NCBI RefSeq assembly: GCF_036884255.1
Contig: NZ_CP145605.1
Coordinates: 4,030,001-4,094,000 of the forward strand
Length of the DNA: 64,000 bases
Source: Paenibacillus tundrae
GTDB taxonomy: Bacteria; Bacillota; Bacilli; Paenibacillales; Paenibacillaceae
Direction: 5' to 3'
Shown: piece after piece, positions 44,541 through 55,570 of the stretch
Numbering within the stretch: the first letter of the stretch is position 1
Layout: every line of letters begins with the position of its first letter
Translations under genes and position numbers: made by a program
Notes under the pieces: model-generated
What the model was told of the DNA's origin: nothing
The model's database searches: none
The model's input: only the letters and a program-made list of their open reading frames with translations

Positions 44541-47279
44541 TTACTGTTTTTGGATCTCCATCACGATGTTGTTCAGGAGATACAATACAATATTATCATT
44601 ATCTCTTAGAGATTGCACGCTTAAAGTATTGTCACCCTGGTGAACATATACTCCTGTACCAAGTGCAAAACGATAGTTAGTGTCCGTAGTTGTCTCACGT
44701 TTCACCAGAATTTGGTTCCCTACGCCATCATAAGACCAGAACTGTTTGCTCAAGATTGTCATCACTCTGAAACGAGTGGAGTTATCCGTATCCTTCGTCA
44801 TTTCGACCCGATCTCCAACAGTAAGACTTCCCAGTGAAGTTAAAGTAGAACCGGATTTAATCACTTTGACGGGACCACTAACCGGAACTGTCTCGGATTG
44901 ACCATTGAATAGTTTCAGTGTAACTGAAGTTGAATCAACTGAGGTAACCTCAGCGAGTGTACGTTTCACAACCTGAACAGCTTTAGGTGTAATCCCTTCA
45001 AACGTAACGTTGATCAAGTTTCCTACTGTCAATTGTGAAGCAGTTAATGTCTGACCGCTTTCTCCTGTCAGCGTTGCTTGATCGAAGTAAAATTGGCTTG
45101 TCAGCAAATCGGATTTTACACGAACACGACCATTGGTTTCAATACCCGTAATTTCGAATTGAGCAACGGATTTCAATGCTACCTTCTGAATATAATCCTG
45201 ATTCGCGCCCAACGTGACCGTAACGCTGTCGCCAATTTTCAAATCTGAGAGACTTGCACCAGACTTATTATACATTTCCACTGTAGGAGCGATTGTATAA
45301 GGTACGGTGACTGTTTGATTTCCAGACAACAAACTAATTTTTCGGTTGGAAGTATCAATATTGCTAATGGTACCCTCATACTTGTAAACAACCTTAACGG
45401 AAAGCGCACGAGTACCTACATACGTTAGATCTAGCTTGCGTCCATCGCTTAGTAGCGCCTCTAAACCTGCCATAGTTGGCTTCGTTGAATTGTAGTCCAA
45501 CTTTGTTTTTTCATCCAATGTAAATACAAACGGTTTTTTGTTGCTATCCAGCACAGTAAGTACTTTTGTTTTAGCGTTATAAGATACGACAGATGCACCA
45601 TTCATCGGTTCCATTTGGCGGCCAATGACCTGGATACGTGTCACACGATCTTCAGCGTTTAATGTTAACTCTACTTGATCTCCATTTGTTGCATCTGTGA
45701 TCAGATCATTTAATGAAGCATCCTGTATTCCGTTAATGATAACTTCCGGTTTCTCAACCAGCAGCTTAGCTTCAAGGGAGCCACCTTCACGCTTGAATGT
45801 CAATGTAGACTGATTCCCACCAATCTCCACGAGTGTGCCTCGAACCGATTGCTCCACACCCTGTGACAATTCGATCGTTTGCAAGACGCTATCTCTCACC
45901 GTATATTTCACAGCACTTCCCGGCTTAAGCTCAGCTAGCGTCAGAATCCGATCCTGATAACGAATCATAAGGCTGTCACTATACGTGTATTGCTCTGTTA
46001 TTCCTGCTGTATTAACCAGTTTAATCGTTTTGCCAGATGTTACGACCTCAGCGACTACACCCGTATCACTCTTGTTGACAATGCCCGATTTCACACGGAT
46101 AACTACTGTCTTCTTGTCAGCGGAGAAAGTCTCACGTTGTACTTCTAAGGTGCTGTCCGCTGTAATATCTGATAATTTAATTGCTGATCCGTTTTGGTCA
46201 ATGAACGCTGTTGAATCATCGTATCCGAATGTCTCGTAGTTTTCACCCACGAACACACCAATTTTATTACCTGATAGCGAACGCGCAAACGTACCTTCCA
46301 CTGACTCTACCTGAGGTGTTGCATCGATCACTTCTACATAGGAAGCATTACCCGCTGAACCCACCACCTGCACTTTGGTATACAATTGAACATTGGCTTG
46401 TGGTGAACGATTTTCACTGTCCTTCGTGAAATAAGGCGTATTGCTGTTCACAGCAAAAGTCGTCAGTTTACCGTCAACGACCATCGTAATTCGGCCATCT
46501 TCAAGTCCAGTAACGTAACCTGTGTACGTATTAGGATAAGCGGTATCTGTCAACGATTCACCTCTACTAAAGAACGTAGCAAGCTGTGCGCGTGTAACAG
46601 AGCCCGTTGGATTGAACTTGTTTCCATCTACACCTTTGGCAAGATCTAGACTAACGGCCAGGTTAACATAACCTTTGCTGCCATCAGAGATGCTTGCATT
46701 ATCAGCAAAACTTGTTGATTGATTGTTTTGCGCTTTTGCTTCTGCATCCTTGTTCAACGAACGAATAAGTAGCTTCGTGATCCATTCACGAGTAGCAGGC
46801 TTCTGTCCCCAAGATGTTTTGGACACATCCACTGCTTCTTCTTCCGTTTTATCAATCAATCCCAGTTCCAACGCTAATGCGACGTAAGGCTTGAAGTAGT
46901 TGCCTACTTCCATAGTTGTCGGTAATGCCGTAGCCGTGCTGTCATTCAACTGGTCTTGTTTATTCATAAACCGAATGGCCATAGTTACCGCTTCTTGTTG
47001 TGTTACCGCGTCTCCTGGACGGAATAAGCCTTTTTCACCGAGCAGAATTCCTTGGTAAGCCAGCTTGTATACGTGTTTCTCAGCCCAATATCCTGCTTTG
47101 ATATCACTGAACAAACCGGTTGGTGCAGCCGTATTGCTTACTGCTGTCGTCTGGCTCTGCCCAGCATCTGTTGCTTCAGCTGCCAAGGCAGCCCCGCCAG
47201 CACTAAGAGCCATCATACCTGCAAGTACGGCTGAAACTACTTTTTTAGAGTGTGATGGATTATTATATTTAAAAGTCAC
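44541..47279 (-). CDS. S-layer homology (SLH) domain surface protein
   Basis: A 912-residue secreted protein. A signal peptide ends near Ala34. Three SLH domains (about 55-235) follow: FSDIKAGYWAEKHVYKLAYQGILLG, then a second after the EVGNYFKPYVALALELGLID segment, and a third with NASISDGSKGYVNLAVSLDLAKGVDGNKFNPTGSVTRAQLATFFSR. SLH domains anchor proteins to pyruvylated cell-wall polymer. The remaining 650 residues are strand-rich and repetitive, with many copies of a pattern like ...VTSVDSTSVTLKL...VP...VKV. This suggests tandem small beta-barrels. No enzyme motif is visible. It is monocistronic. Confidence 0.88.
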   Translation of the reverse strand: MTFKYNNPSHSKKVVSAVLAGMMALSAGGAALAAEATDAGQSQTTAVSNTAAPTGLFSDIKAGYWAEKHVYKLAYQGILLGEKGLFRPGDAVTQQEAVTMAIRFMNKQDQLNDSTATALPTTMEVGNYFKPYVALALELGLIDKTEEEAVDVSKTSWGQKPATREWITKLLIRSLNKDAEAKAQNNQSTSFADNASISDGSKGYVNLAVSLDLAKGVDGNKFNPTGSVTRAQLATFFSRGESLTDTAYPNTYTGYVTGLEDGRITMVVDGKLTTFAVNSNTPYFTKDSENRSPQANVQLYTKVQVVGSAGNASYVEVIDATPQVESVEGTFARSLSGNKIGVFVGENYETFGYDDSTAFIDQNGSAIKLSDITADSTLEVQRETFSADKKTVVIRVKSGIVNKSDTGVVAEVVTSGKTIKLVNTAGITEQYTYSDSLMIRYQDRILTLAELKPGSAVKYTVRDSVLQTIELSQGVEQSVRGTLVEIGGNQSTLTFKREGGSLEAKLLVEKPEVIINGIQDASLNDLITDATNGDQVELTLNAEDRVTRIQVIGRQMEPMNGASVVSYNAKTKVLTVLDSNKKPFVFTLDEKTKLDYNSTKPTMAGLEALLSDGRKLDLTYVGTRALSVKVVYKYEGTISNIDTSNRKISLLSGNQTVTVPYTIAPTVEMYNKSGASLSDLKIGDSVTVTLGANQDYIQKVALKSVAQFEITGIETNGRVRVKSDLLTSQFYFDQATLTGESGQTLTASQLTVGNLINVTFEGITPKAVQVVKRTLAEVTSVDSTSVTLKLFNGQSETVPVSGPVKVIKSGSTLTSLGSLTVGDRVEMTKDTDNSTRFRVMTILSKQFWSYDGVGNQILVKRETTTDTNYRFALGTGVYVHQGDNTLSVQSLRDNDNIVLYLLNNIVMEIQKQ

Positions 47280-47354
47280 CTATGATTCCCCTCTCTCATG
47301 TAAAACGGCTGATATTCCGCAGAGTACACGGTAAACAAGATATGAAATTCTCGA

Positions 47355-48044
47355 TTAAGATCTTGTCATTGGATGTTCCAAATCCACATGGCCCATCAAA
47401 CTCTCGGACTGTTGTCCATCCACCAATAGATCAAGTGTCTTCACTTCATCAAACTGGAAGAACGTTTTTTGCAACGCTTCAATGGCATATGCTTCTCCAC
47501 CAGCACCGAGCCTAGCCGTATCCGGCATATGGATATCGAGTGTGAGCGCGCCATCTTTAAACTGAACAGACTTCAGTTCAATGTCTTTAGACCACAGTGG
47601 GACAAGTTTGTCATCTGTTGTTTGTTGTAGCGCTGCAAATGCAGACTTGTACTTGTCTTCTTCCGCTGCAAAGCTCACTGTTGCCGTAGATTCATGCAGC
47701 TCTAACTCCTCTGGATCTGTAAAGAATACGTTGATGGTCTTCTTCTCAGTTGCTTGCGAAGCATCCGCTTGTCCTGTATTTTCTGAGCTTGGGTTGGTAC
47801 CCTCCGATGAATCCGTTCCTTCCGATTCAGACGTAGTCGTGTCTGGTGTTGGTGTCGAAGACGTTTCATCTGGCTCTACAGTGGTAGGTTCAGTAATTTC
47901 CGTCTCACCTTGCACTTCTGTCACAGTATCCTCGGAACCTGCACCTTGCGTCTGAGGTGGAGCGGCTGTCGGTTTATTTCCACATCCCGCAGCGACCGCC
48001 ATAACCGTTACTAGTAGTGCTGCAATCCATAATTTTTTGTTCAT
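47355..48044 (-). CDS. GerMN-domain lipoprotein
   Basis: About 229 residues. A lipobox VAAGC (Cys21) is followed by a long Thr/Ser/Glu-rich spacer (about 25-95) and a C-terminal GerMN (sporulation/germination) domain with TINVFFTDPEELELHESTA, YKSAFAALQQ and LGAGGEAYAIEALQKTFFQFDEVKTLDLLVDGQ. An open frame extends to 48077, but AGGAGGCGGAG before the ATG at 48044 makes that the start. It follows the amidase gene by 35 bases and is probably co-transcribed, which suggests a role in cell-wall or spore-cortex remodelling. Confidence 0.85.
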   Translation of the reverse strand: MNKKLWIAALLVTVMAVAAGCGNKPTAAPPQTQGAGSEDTVTEVQGETEITEPTTVEPDETSSTPTPDTTTSESEGTDSSEGTNPSSENTGQADASQATEKKTINVFFTDPEELELHESTATVSFAAEEDKYKSAFAALQQTTDDKLVPLWSKDIELKSVQFKDGALTLDIHMPDTARLGAGGEAYAIEALQKTFFQFDEVKTLDLLVDGQQSESLMGHVDLEHPMTRS

Positions 48045-48079
48045 TCTAACTCCGCCTCCTGTACATAAGGAATTCACCC

Positions 48080-49486
48080 TTATTTGATTCCCAGATACTC
48101 CTTGATCCCTGCAACGATACCTTTGGCTACACTATTTTGGAAACTTTCCGTAAACAGTGCTGCTTCGTCACTCTTGTTGCTCAGGAATCCACCTTCCAGC
48201 AGAACAGCGGGCATTGTTGTTTCGCGAGTTACATGTAGACTAGCCGTTTTAACACCGCGATCCTTTAACCCTGATGATTGCAATAAATGCTTATGCATTA
48301 CTTTTGCTAGTGCTTGACTAGTAGCGCGAGAATAAAATGTCTCTACACCATTCGCCGCCGCAGGTCCGCTGTTCGCATGAATTGAAATGAAAATATCTGC
48401 TTTTAGACTTTCAGCGATTCTTACACGCTCTTTTAACGCCAAAAATGTATCATCGCTGCGCGTCAGCATAACGTCAATGTTCGATTCTTTTTTCAACAAG
48501 GCTTCTACTTTCAGTGCCATTGCCAAATTAAAGTCTTTTTCTCTTTTGCCCGTTACGCCGATCGCACCTGGATCTTGATCCCCGTGTCCTGCGTCAATAA
48601 CAACTACTTTTTTACCATTGTTTCCAACAGGAGGCAGTGTTGTTGGGCCTTCTTTGTTCAGATCAACGATAACTAAACCAGAATCATTCTGTACGTCATA
48701 ACCTTTGCTATTTGTCAAATCAATAACAAATCTTACGGTTGATGGCGTATTGCTGTATAACGAATAACGAATCTTAGATACATCGGGATATCCGTTCACA
48801 ACAAGTTGTCCATTCTGATTGCTATCAAGAGCTTGTCCTTGACTGAAAGAATCAGCAAATGCCGTATTAGGCAAATCGATAACAATTCGATCCGGTCCTG
48901 TCATCGTGAAGACGTTCGGCTTCGTGTCTCCGCTTGTTGCAATTAAGAAGCGATTATCACTGAAGCTGATGCCGTTCACCAGTACAAGACCTTCTTGCGT
49001 GTCTCCGCTGTTATTGCCGGAGTTCGGGGGAGTAGTCGTTCCGTTTCCGGAACCTGAATTCTGGGTAACTAATGTTACCGTCTTCGTGGTATTGTTCCAA
49101 CCCACCTTTAGACCCATTTGTTCACCAACAAATCGGAGCGGAACAAGTGTCGTACCATTTTTCACGAGTGGCGGGACATCCAGGTTCACGTTACTGCCGT
49201 TCACCGTTGCCGTCTTCTGTCCAACAATCATCTGCATGGCAGTGTTGTCTTTGCTTATAGTCACGGTGCTTGTCTTCTGTTGCCAGTCCACACCATATCC
49301 CAGGCTTTCGGAAATGACCCGAATTGGAACCATCACACTGCTGTTGATGTTTTCCGCTTTGGCATCCGAAGGCTGCACAATCTCTTTCCCATCTAGGATA
49401 ATTTTCGTATCTGTTGCTGCATGACTATAGCCCGGGAAAACGAGCCCAAAGACAAATAACAGTACCAAAAAACCGAACTTCTTCAT
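48080..49486 (-). CDS. Secreted N-acetylmuramoyl-L-alanine amidase, copy 1
   Basis: A 468-residue cell-wall hydrolase. A signal peptide (1-23) is followed by a stalk domain of the copper-amine-oxidase N type (about 28-140: VMVPIRVISESLGYGVDW and TTLVPLRFVGEQMGLKVGW). An AMIN domain comes next (about 165-275: FTMTGPDRIVIDLPNTAF), then Amidase_3 (about 292-466). The zinc ligands and catalytic Glu are in VVIDAGHGDQDPGA, FISIHANSG and LLEGGFLSNKSDE. It cleaves the amide between muramic acid and the stem peptide. A GerMN lipoprotein gene follows in the same operon, and a paralogue lies upstream. Confidence 0.92.
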   Translation of the reverse strand: MKKFGFLVLLFVFGLVFPGYSHAATDTKIILDGKEIVQPSDAKAENINSSVMVPIRVISESLGYGVDWQQKTSTVTISKDNTAMQMIVGQKTATVNGSNVNLDVPPLVKNGTTLVPLRFVGEQMGLKVGWNNTTKTVTLVTQNSGSGNGTTTPPNSGNNSGDTQEGLVLVNGISFSDNRFLIATSGDTKPNVFTMTGPDRIVIDLPNTAFADSFSQGQALDSNQNGQLVVNGYPDVSKIRYSLYSNTPSTVRFVIDLTNSKGYDVQNDSGLVIVDLNKEGPTTLPPVGNNGKKVVVIDAGHGDQDPGAIGVTGKREKDFNLAMALKVEALLKKESNIDVMLTRSDDTFLALKERVRIAESLKADIFISIHANSGPAAANGVETFYSRATSQALAKVMHKHLLQSSGLKDRGVKTASLHVTRETTMPAVLLEGGFLSNKSDEAALFTESFQNSVAKGIVAGIKEYLGIK

Positions 49487-49739
49487 CCTTCACCCCTACC
49501 ATTCTCATATTTTTTTGCCACACGTTGCGGAATTTCAGCTCTGACTGACTACTCGGGCATTACCAGACACCTATTAGACGCCTCCAACACGCAAAAGTTG
49601 CGAATATATTCCATTATCACTGAAAAAAAACGTTGTTAAATCAAGCTTTTTCTACATTTTTATGGTTTTAATTTCCCATTATTCACAACTATGCATCTTG
49701 AAACAACGAACTGTCCTAATCATTAAAATTATGACTATT

Positions 49740-51155
49740 TCAATCTTTGTTCAAAAATTCTAATATTCCATCAACGATGGCCTGTGCACATTTGTTCTGA
49801 TAATCTTCGGTGAACATTATCGCTTCATCCGATTCATTACTTAAAAATCCAAGCTCTAGAAGAACGGCTGGCATTGTGGTTTCCCTCGTCACGTGCAAAC
49901 TTGCCGTTTTAATGCCACGATCCTTAAGTCCCGTAATAGGCAGTACATATTTATGAAGGATATCCGCCAACTCTTTGCTCTCTGAGCGAGTGTACAGCGT
50001 TTCTACCCCATTAGGCACAGGTGTTGTAAATTTATTGCCGTGTATGGACACAAAGACATCAGCATGATTCAATTCAGCTAAATCAACACGCTGCTGCAAG
50101 GACAGTTCCGTATCATCCTTCCGTGTGATGACAGTCTGAATGTCCGTATAGGGCTGGAGTAATGCTTGTACTTTGAGTCCTACAGCCAAATTAAAGTCCT
50201 TTTCATATTTGCCTGTCACACTAACCGCTCCAGACTGTCTTCCTCCATGCCCTGGATCAATGATAACAACCTTTGTCCCGTTAGGAACTTGCACAGCAGG
50301 AGGCGGAGTGATTGGTGTTTCATCACTATTCGGGGTGAGATCGATCAGTATCTTTTGATTGTCTCCCAGTGACCACTTCGCAGTAGCAACATGACTTAAA
50401 TCAAAGACAACTCGTACAGTAGCAGGAGAATTGCTAAAGTTAGCATACCGAATCTGATTAACAAATGTAGAGTCTGTGACTAGAAAACTGCCGCTTCCAT
50501 CTGGCTTGGAAGCTTGTCCTTGAATAAATTGTTGTGAGAATGTAGTTCCCGGCAAATCTACGATGATACGATCCGGATTCGTAAGTGTGGACAGCTTCGG
50601 AGTGATGTTTCCGTTGATTTCCAAGCTAAGCTGATTTCCGCTAAAGTTAATGCTATTTAGCTCTGAAAGATTGACCGATACAGGTGTTTCTATCGAATCT
50701 TCTCCGTTATCTACTTCTACTACAGGCGGAAGGCTGGATAGGCTTACAGTCTTGGTTCCATTGTCCCAACCTACATTTAAACCCATGCCCTCACCAACAA
50801 AGCGCAACGGAACTAGAGTCGTTCCTTGTTTGATTAAAGGAGGCGCATCCAAGCTTACTTTGGTTCCATTAACAGTAGCTTCCTCTTGCCCAGCGACCAT
50901 CTGAATACTTCTTGCTCCTTTTAGCACACTGACCGTCTGCGTCGTTTTCTCCCACTTCACTTCATAGCCCAAATTTTCGGACACCACTCGGATGGGAACC
51001 ATCACTGTCTTGCCCGTATTTTCAGCAGGAGCTCCCGTTTGCTGCTCAATCGTTACACCGTCCAGTACGATGGAAGGAGGCGTGTCAGCATGCACCATTG
51101 TAGGAAATACGCACAGGAATAAAATAAATACAAAGACTGCCGACCATTTTCTCAT
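49740..51155 (-). CDS. Secreted N-acetylmuramoyl-L-alanine amidase, copy 2
   Basis: A 471-residue paralogue of the preceding amidase with the same order: signal peptide, stalk domain (VMVPIRVVSENLGYEVKW, TTLVPLRFVGEGMGLNVGW), AMIN (LTNPDRIIVDLPGTTF) and Amidase_3 (VVIIDPGHGGRQSGAVSVTG, VFVSIHGNKF, LLELGFLSNESDE). One difference is ISIHAN in copy 1 versus VSIHGN here. The two genes are tandem and about 250 bases apart. They look like a local duplication that has diverged considerably. This copy is probably transcribed on its own. Confidence 0.92.
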   Translation of the reverse strand: MRKWSAVFVFILFLCVFPTMVHADTPPSIVLDGVTIEQQTGAPAENTGKTVMVPIRVVSENLGYEVKWEKTTQTVSVLKGARSIQMVAGQEEATVNGTKVSLDAPPLIKQGTTLVPLRFVGEGMGLNVGWDNGTKTVSLSSLPPVVEVDNGEDSIETPVSVNLSELNSINFSGNQLSLEINGNITPKLSTLTNPDRIIVDLPGTTFSQQFIQGQASKPDGSGSFLVTDSTFVNQIRYANFSNSPATVRVVFDLSHVATAKWSLGDNQKILIDLTPNSDETPITPPPAVQVPNGTKVVIIDPGHGGRQSGAVSVTGKYEKDFNLAVGLKVQALLQPYTDIQTVITRKDDTELSLQQRVDLAELNHADVFVSIHGNKFTTPVPNGVETLYTRSESKELADILHKYVLPITGLKDRGIKTASLHVTRETTMPAVLLELGFLSNESDEAIMFTEDYQNKCAQAIVDGILEFLNKD

Positions 51156-51485
51156 ACATCATCCACCATTCTGTTGGTCTGTTGAAATTTCCAATATCTC
51201 TAGATATAAGCACATGTCTTACGTTATGTAGCCTTCCATAATCTACTAACCAGTTTATCAGATATCCTGTCATATTCCGGTTACAACGTTGTCATAATTG
51301 GTCGGAAATATGGCGAAAAAGAATAAACATCGGTACATGTTTTCTATCTGTGAATGTAGCATCTATTCATCGTGTTTGTATTGACGTTAGCACTTTCAAT
51401 AAGGTAACTTGGATTATACATATTATGGAACTTCAAATAGGGCACGAGAGCTATGTATTACAATCTATCCAAATGGAGGTATGGC
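51156..51485. other. Divergent region between amidase 2 and an unknown gene
   Basis: About 330 bases. It should contain two divergent promoters. A TTGACG hexamer at about 51382-51387 points to the right. I see no operator, hairpin or small gene that I can support. Confidence 0.45.
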
Positions 51486-52055
51486 GTGTTTACTTTATAT
51501 AAGAAGAAACCCGATGGTAATCTACTGTACGCAGAATACTGGATTGAAGATGGACAGCTGGTTGAGCATGTTGGAACAGTTGGTGCATTAGGTACGACAA
51601 GTCGAATTGATTTTCCTGGCGAATATCAAAATGAAGACGAATTCAAACATAATTTTCTATCACGGTACACTAGTCAAGGCTATGAAGAAGCTTCCAAGCA
51701 AGAGGCTGTCATCTTACTCATCCAATATCCGATGAAGAGCATCTCAGGAAGCAAACGTGATCTGTGGCTGAAGGAGAAAGCAACGGAGGCATTAACAAGT
51801 GAGCTGGGCTGGAGAGGTCTAGGCTTCGTAGACGGCTTCGATATGGGCAAGTCTACCAATCCAGTAGAGCAATACGCCTTGAACATATACTGCCATGTTG
51901 TGGATGAGAAGCTTGGCATCCAAGCCGTCAAGCGTGTACTTAGAGAAACAAGATTGGATTACACTCAGGTTAAAATCGCATCGAGAGCCATGAACTGTGA
52001 TGCAGCATATGTGTTACAATATTCGGCCAAGAAAGACTCCGTATTTTACGTATAA
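51486..52055 (+). CDS. Uncharacterised protein with WGR-like N terminus
   Basis: About 189 residues. The N-terminal 70 (FTLYKKKPDGNLLYAEYWIEDGQLVEHVGTVGALGTT and RYTSQGYEE) resemble the layout of WGR domains: a strand meander with a G-x-x-G turn and a final K-G-Y-like segment. The tryptophan of WGR is absent, so this is tentative. The C-terminal part (LGWRGLGFVDGFDMGKSTNPVEQYALNIYCHVVDEKLGIQAVKRVL) has no match I know. An ATG at 51453 is in frame, but GGAGG is six bases before the GTG at 51486, which I take as start. It is monocistronic. Confidence 0.65.
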   Translation: MFTLYKKKPDGNLLYAEYWIEDGQLVEHVGTVGALGTTSRIDFPGEYQNEDEFKHNFLSRYTSQGYEEASKQEAVILLIQYPMKSISGSKRDLWLKEKATEALTSELGWRGLGFVDGFDMGKSTNPVEQYALNIYCHVVDEKLGIQAVKRVLRETRLDYTQVKIASRAMNCDAAYVLQYSAKKDSVFYV

Positions 52056-52103
52056 GAGTTCGATGAATGATCGTAGAAATCGATCAACATATACTGAAAT
52101 GAA

Positions 52104-52159
52104 AAAAGCTTCTGAATCACAGACTGGAACCAGGTCCATACTGTGAATCAGAAGCTTTT
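52104..52159. terminator. Bidirectional terminator between the WGR-like gene and leuD
   Basis: An 18-bp arm, AAAAGCTTCTGA.TCACAG, with its complement and one mismatch closes an 18-base loop. It serves both convergent genes. Confidence 0.93.
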
Positions 52160-52178
52160 ACTCTTATTATTTTAGCAA

Positions 52179-52781
52179 TTAACCAAACAATTTTGCCGCA
52201 TGGCGTTGCTCATATGCTGTGATTTCATCGTCATGTTGAAGTGTCAAACCGATATCATCCAGTCCTTGCAACAGGAACTGACGACGGTGCTCATCCAGGT
52301 CAAACTCAATACGTAACCCGTGTGCATCTGTAATCGTTTTGTTTTCCAGATTTACATTCAATTCGTAGCCATCATGAGTTGCAGTGCGTTGGAACAGATC
52401 TTCTACCTGTTCTTCGGACAACTTGATTGGCAAAATTCCGTTCTTGAAGCAGTTATTATAGAAGATATCCGCAAAAGATGGTGCAATCACACAACGGAAT
52501 CCGTAGTCCATGATCGCCCATGGTGCGTGCTCACGAGAAGATCCACAGCCAAAGTTAGCGCGAGAGATCAGAACTGATGCCCCTTCATAACGCGATTTGT
52601 TCATTTCGAAAGAAGGATTGTTGTTGCCCTCTTCGTCAAAACGCCATTCGTAGAACAAAAATTGTCCAAATCCAGTGCGTTCAATCCGTTTCAAAAATTG
52701 TTTGGGAATAATTGCGTCTGTATCTACATTGACCCGGTCAACCGGTGCAACGATGCCTTGCAGTGTTTTGAAAGCTTCCAT
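52179..52781 (-). CDS. leuD: 3-isopropylmalate dehydratase small subunit
   Basis: A 200-residue swivel subunit of isopropylmalate isomerase in leucine synthesis. Family motifs are [29 protein letters not shown] at the N terminus and the substrate-recognition loop [15 protein letters not shown]. Length matches LeuD. It lies 30 bases downstream of leuC in a two-gene unit and is followed by a strong terminator. No other leu or ilv gene is in the window, so the leucine pathway is split in this genome. Confidence 0.96.
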   Translation of the reverse strand: MEAFKTLQGIVAPVDRVNVDTDAIIPKQFLKRIERTGFGQFLFYEWRFDEEGNNNPSFEMNKSRYEGASVLISRANFGCGSSREHAPWAIMDYGFRCVIAPSFADIFYNNCFKNGILPIKLSEEQVEDLFQRTATHDGYELNVNLENKTITDAHGLRIEFDLDEHRRQFLLQGLDDIGLTLQHDDEITAYEQRHAAKLFG

Positions 52782-52811
52782 ATGATCCGTTCTCCCTTCT
52801 ATTCGTTACAA

Positions 52812-54233
<1,422 letters not shown>

Positions 54234-54397
54234 CATTTTCACCTCATTATAAGTTCGTTCCTTGGAAGAGCCTCTTGTTTCGTTCACATCAGTGAAGCTC
54301 TTGAATGACATAAATATATCACTCGTCCATTCATTGTTCCAAGATATAATATCTATAGATGTAATAGGATTAACCTATAACGAGGAAAAACCAAATA

Positions 54398-54420
54398 AAC
54401 CACTGCTCTCAGCAGAGGTT
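54398..54420 (-). promoter_or_regulatory. Hairpin in the leuC leader, possible attenuator or sRNA end
   Basis: On the minus strand AACC.CTGCT and AGCAG.GGTT pair around GAG, then TTTATTTGGTTTTT follows. This lies about 30-50 bases after the leuC transcription start. It could end a short Fur-controlled RNA or attenuate leuCD. Confidence 0.45.
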
Positions 54421-54425
54421 TTAAT

Positions 54426-54446
54426 TGATAACAATTATCATTATCA
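54426..54446 (-). promoter_or_regulatory. Fur box over the leuC transcription start
   Basis: TGATAACAATTATCA matches 14 of 15 positions of the 7-1-7 consensus. The overlapping 19-mer matches at 17. It begins about eight bases downstream of the leuC -10 hexamer. Confidence 0.85.
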
Positions 54447-54453
54447 TAACCCT

Positions 54454-54482
54454 ATACTACGTTTCTAAACGGATTGTGTCAA
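54454..54482 (-). promoter_or_regulatory. leuC promoter
   Basis: On the minus strand TTGACA (54482-54477), exactly 17 bases, then TAGTAT (54459-54454). The Fur box follows at once. Confidence 0.85.
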
Positions 54483-54553
54483 TGTATTTTAGCAAAAAAG
54501 GATTAAACGACTTGAGGGTGATATAATAGTGGCAATGATGAAAGGAATGACCA

Positions 54554-55483
54554 ATGACGATGGAATTTAGACAGCTCCAATATACGTTGCAGATTGCGGC
54601 AGAACGGAATTTTTCACGTGCAGCAGAGAAGCTACATATCGCACAACCTTCGTTAAGCCAGCAATTATCCAAATTAGAAAAAGAATTGGGCGTGCTCCTT
54701 TTTCAACGAAATACGAGCACAGTGGAATTGACCCATGCTGGTGTTACCTTTGTTGAACAGGCTCAGAAAATCGTAGATGCGGTTGAGCTGCTCAGACAGG
54801 AAATGTCAGACATTTCGCAACTTCGTAAAGGCAAAGTCGTTGTAGGCAGTATGCCAATTACCGGCTCTCATCTACTACCTCATGTTCTGCCTGCATTTCA
54901 ACAAACCTATCCTGAGATTGAAGTAACGTTGCTGGAGGACTCGGGTCTTACGCTAGAGAAACTAACGGCAAGCGGCAAAGCCGATCTTAGCTTGTTATCC
55001 CTTCCGCTACAAGAACCAAGTTTATCCTATGTTGTGATCGGTGAGGAACGAATTGACTTGGCCGTACCTCCAACGCACCCATTAGCACAGCGAGGTGATC
55101 CTGCCAACCCTATTCCCGTAAGGATGGAGGAGCTTCGTGAAGAGTCTTTTGTTGTCCTGAAGAAAGGACAAGGTTTCCGCAAACTAACCTTTGACCTCTG
55201 TGAACAGGCTGGTTTCGATCCCAATGTCGTGTTCGAGAGCAATAATATTGAAACCGTACAATCCTTAGTAGCTACAGGCATGGGTATTACTCTGGTTCCG
55301 CGCTTTATCGCACGAGCACCTCGCAGTGAATTTGTACCGGTGTATGTGCCTCTGGCTGAGCCTGTACCGAGCCGTACTTTAGTTGTTGCGTATCGTCAGG
55401 GACGAGTATTATCCAAAGCAGCTGAAGCCTTTATCCACACCTTCAAGCAGACGGTTGCGAAACTGTCTGAAGGTGACCATTAG
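54554..55483 (+). CDS. LysR-family transcriptional regulator
   Basis: A 309-residue LysR regulator. The winged helix is MEFRQLQYTLQIAAERNFSRAAEKLHIAQPSLSQQLSKLEKELGVLLFQR (about 3-52). The effector domain (about 90-300) has the usual KGKVVVGSMP start and VATGMGITLVP hinge. AAAGGA is seven bases before the ATG. It diverges from leuCD, but the Fur box sits nearer the leuC promoter. The effector is unknown. Candidates by position are leucine-pathway or amino-acid intermediates. Confidence 0.9.
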   Translation: MTMEFRQLQYTLQIAAERNFSRAAEKLHIAQPSLSQQLSKLEKELGVLLFQRNTSTVELTHAGVTFVEQAQKIVDAVELLRQEMSDISQLRKGKVVVGSMPITGSHLLPHVLPAFQQTYPEIEVTLLEDSGLTLEKLTASGKADLSLLSLPLQEPSLSYVVIGEERIDLAVPPTHPLAQRGDPANPIPVRMEELREESFVVLKKGQGFRKLTFDLCEQAGFDPNVVFESNNIETVQSLVATGMGITLVPRFIARAPRSEFVPVYVPLAEPVPSRTLVVAYRQGRVLSKAAEAFIHTFKQTVAKLSEGDH

Positions 55484-55540
55484 ACATATACTAATCTAGG
55501 TATAGTGCTGTGTAGACTGATGCTTAAACTCAAGACAAAT

Positions 55541-55570
55541 AAAAGGGAAGACCCGCGGGTCTTCCCTTTT
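55541..55570. terminator. Perfect bidirectional terminator
   Basis: AAAAGGGAAGACCCG and its exact complement form a 30-base palindrome with U-runs at both ends. It lies 58 bases after the LysR gene. Confidence 0.93.
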
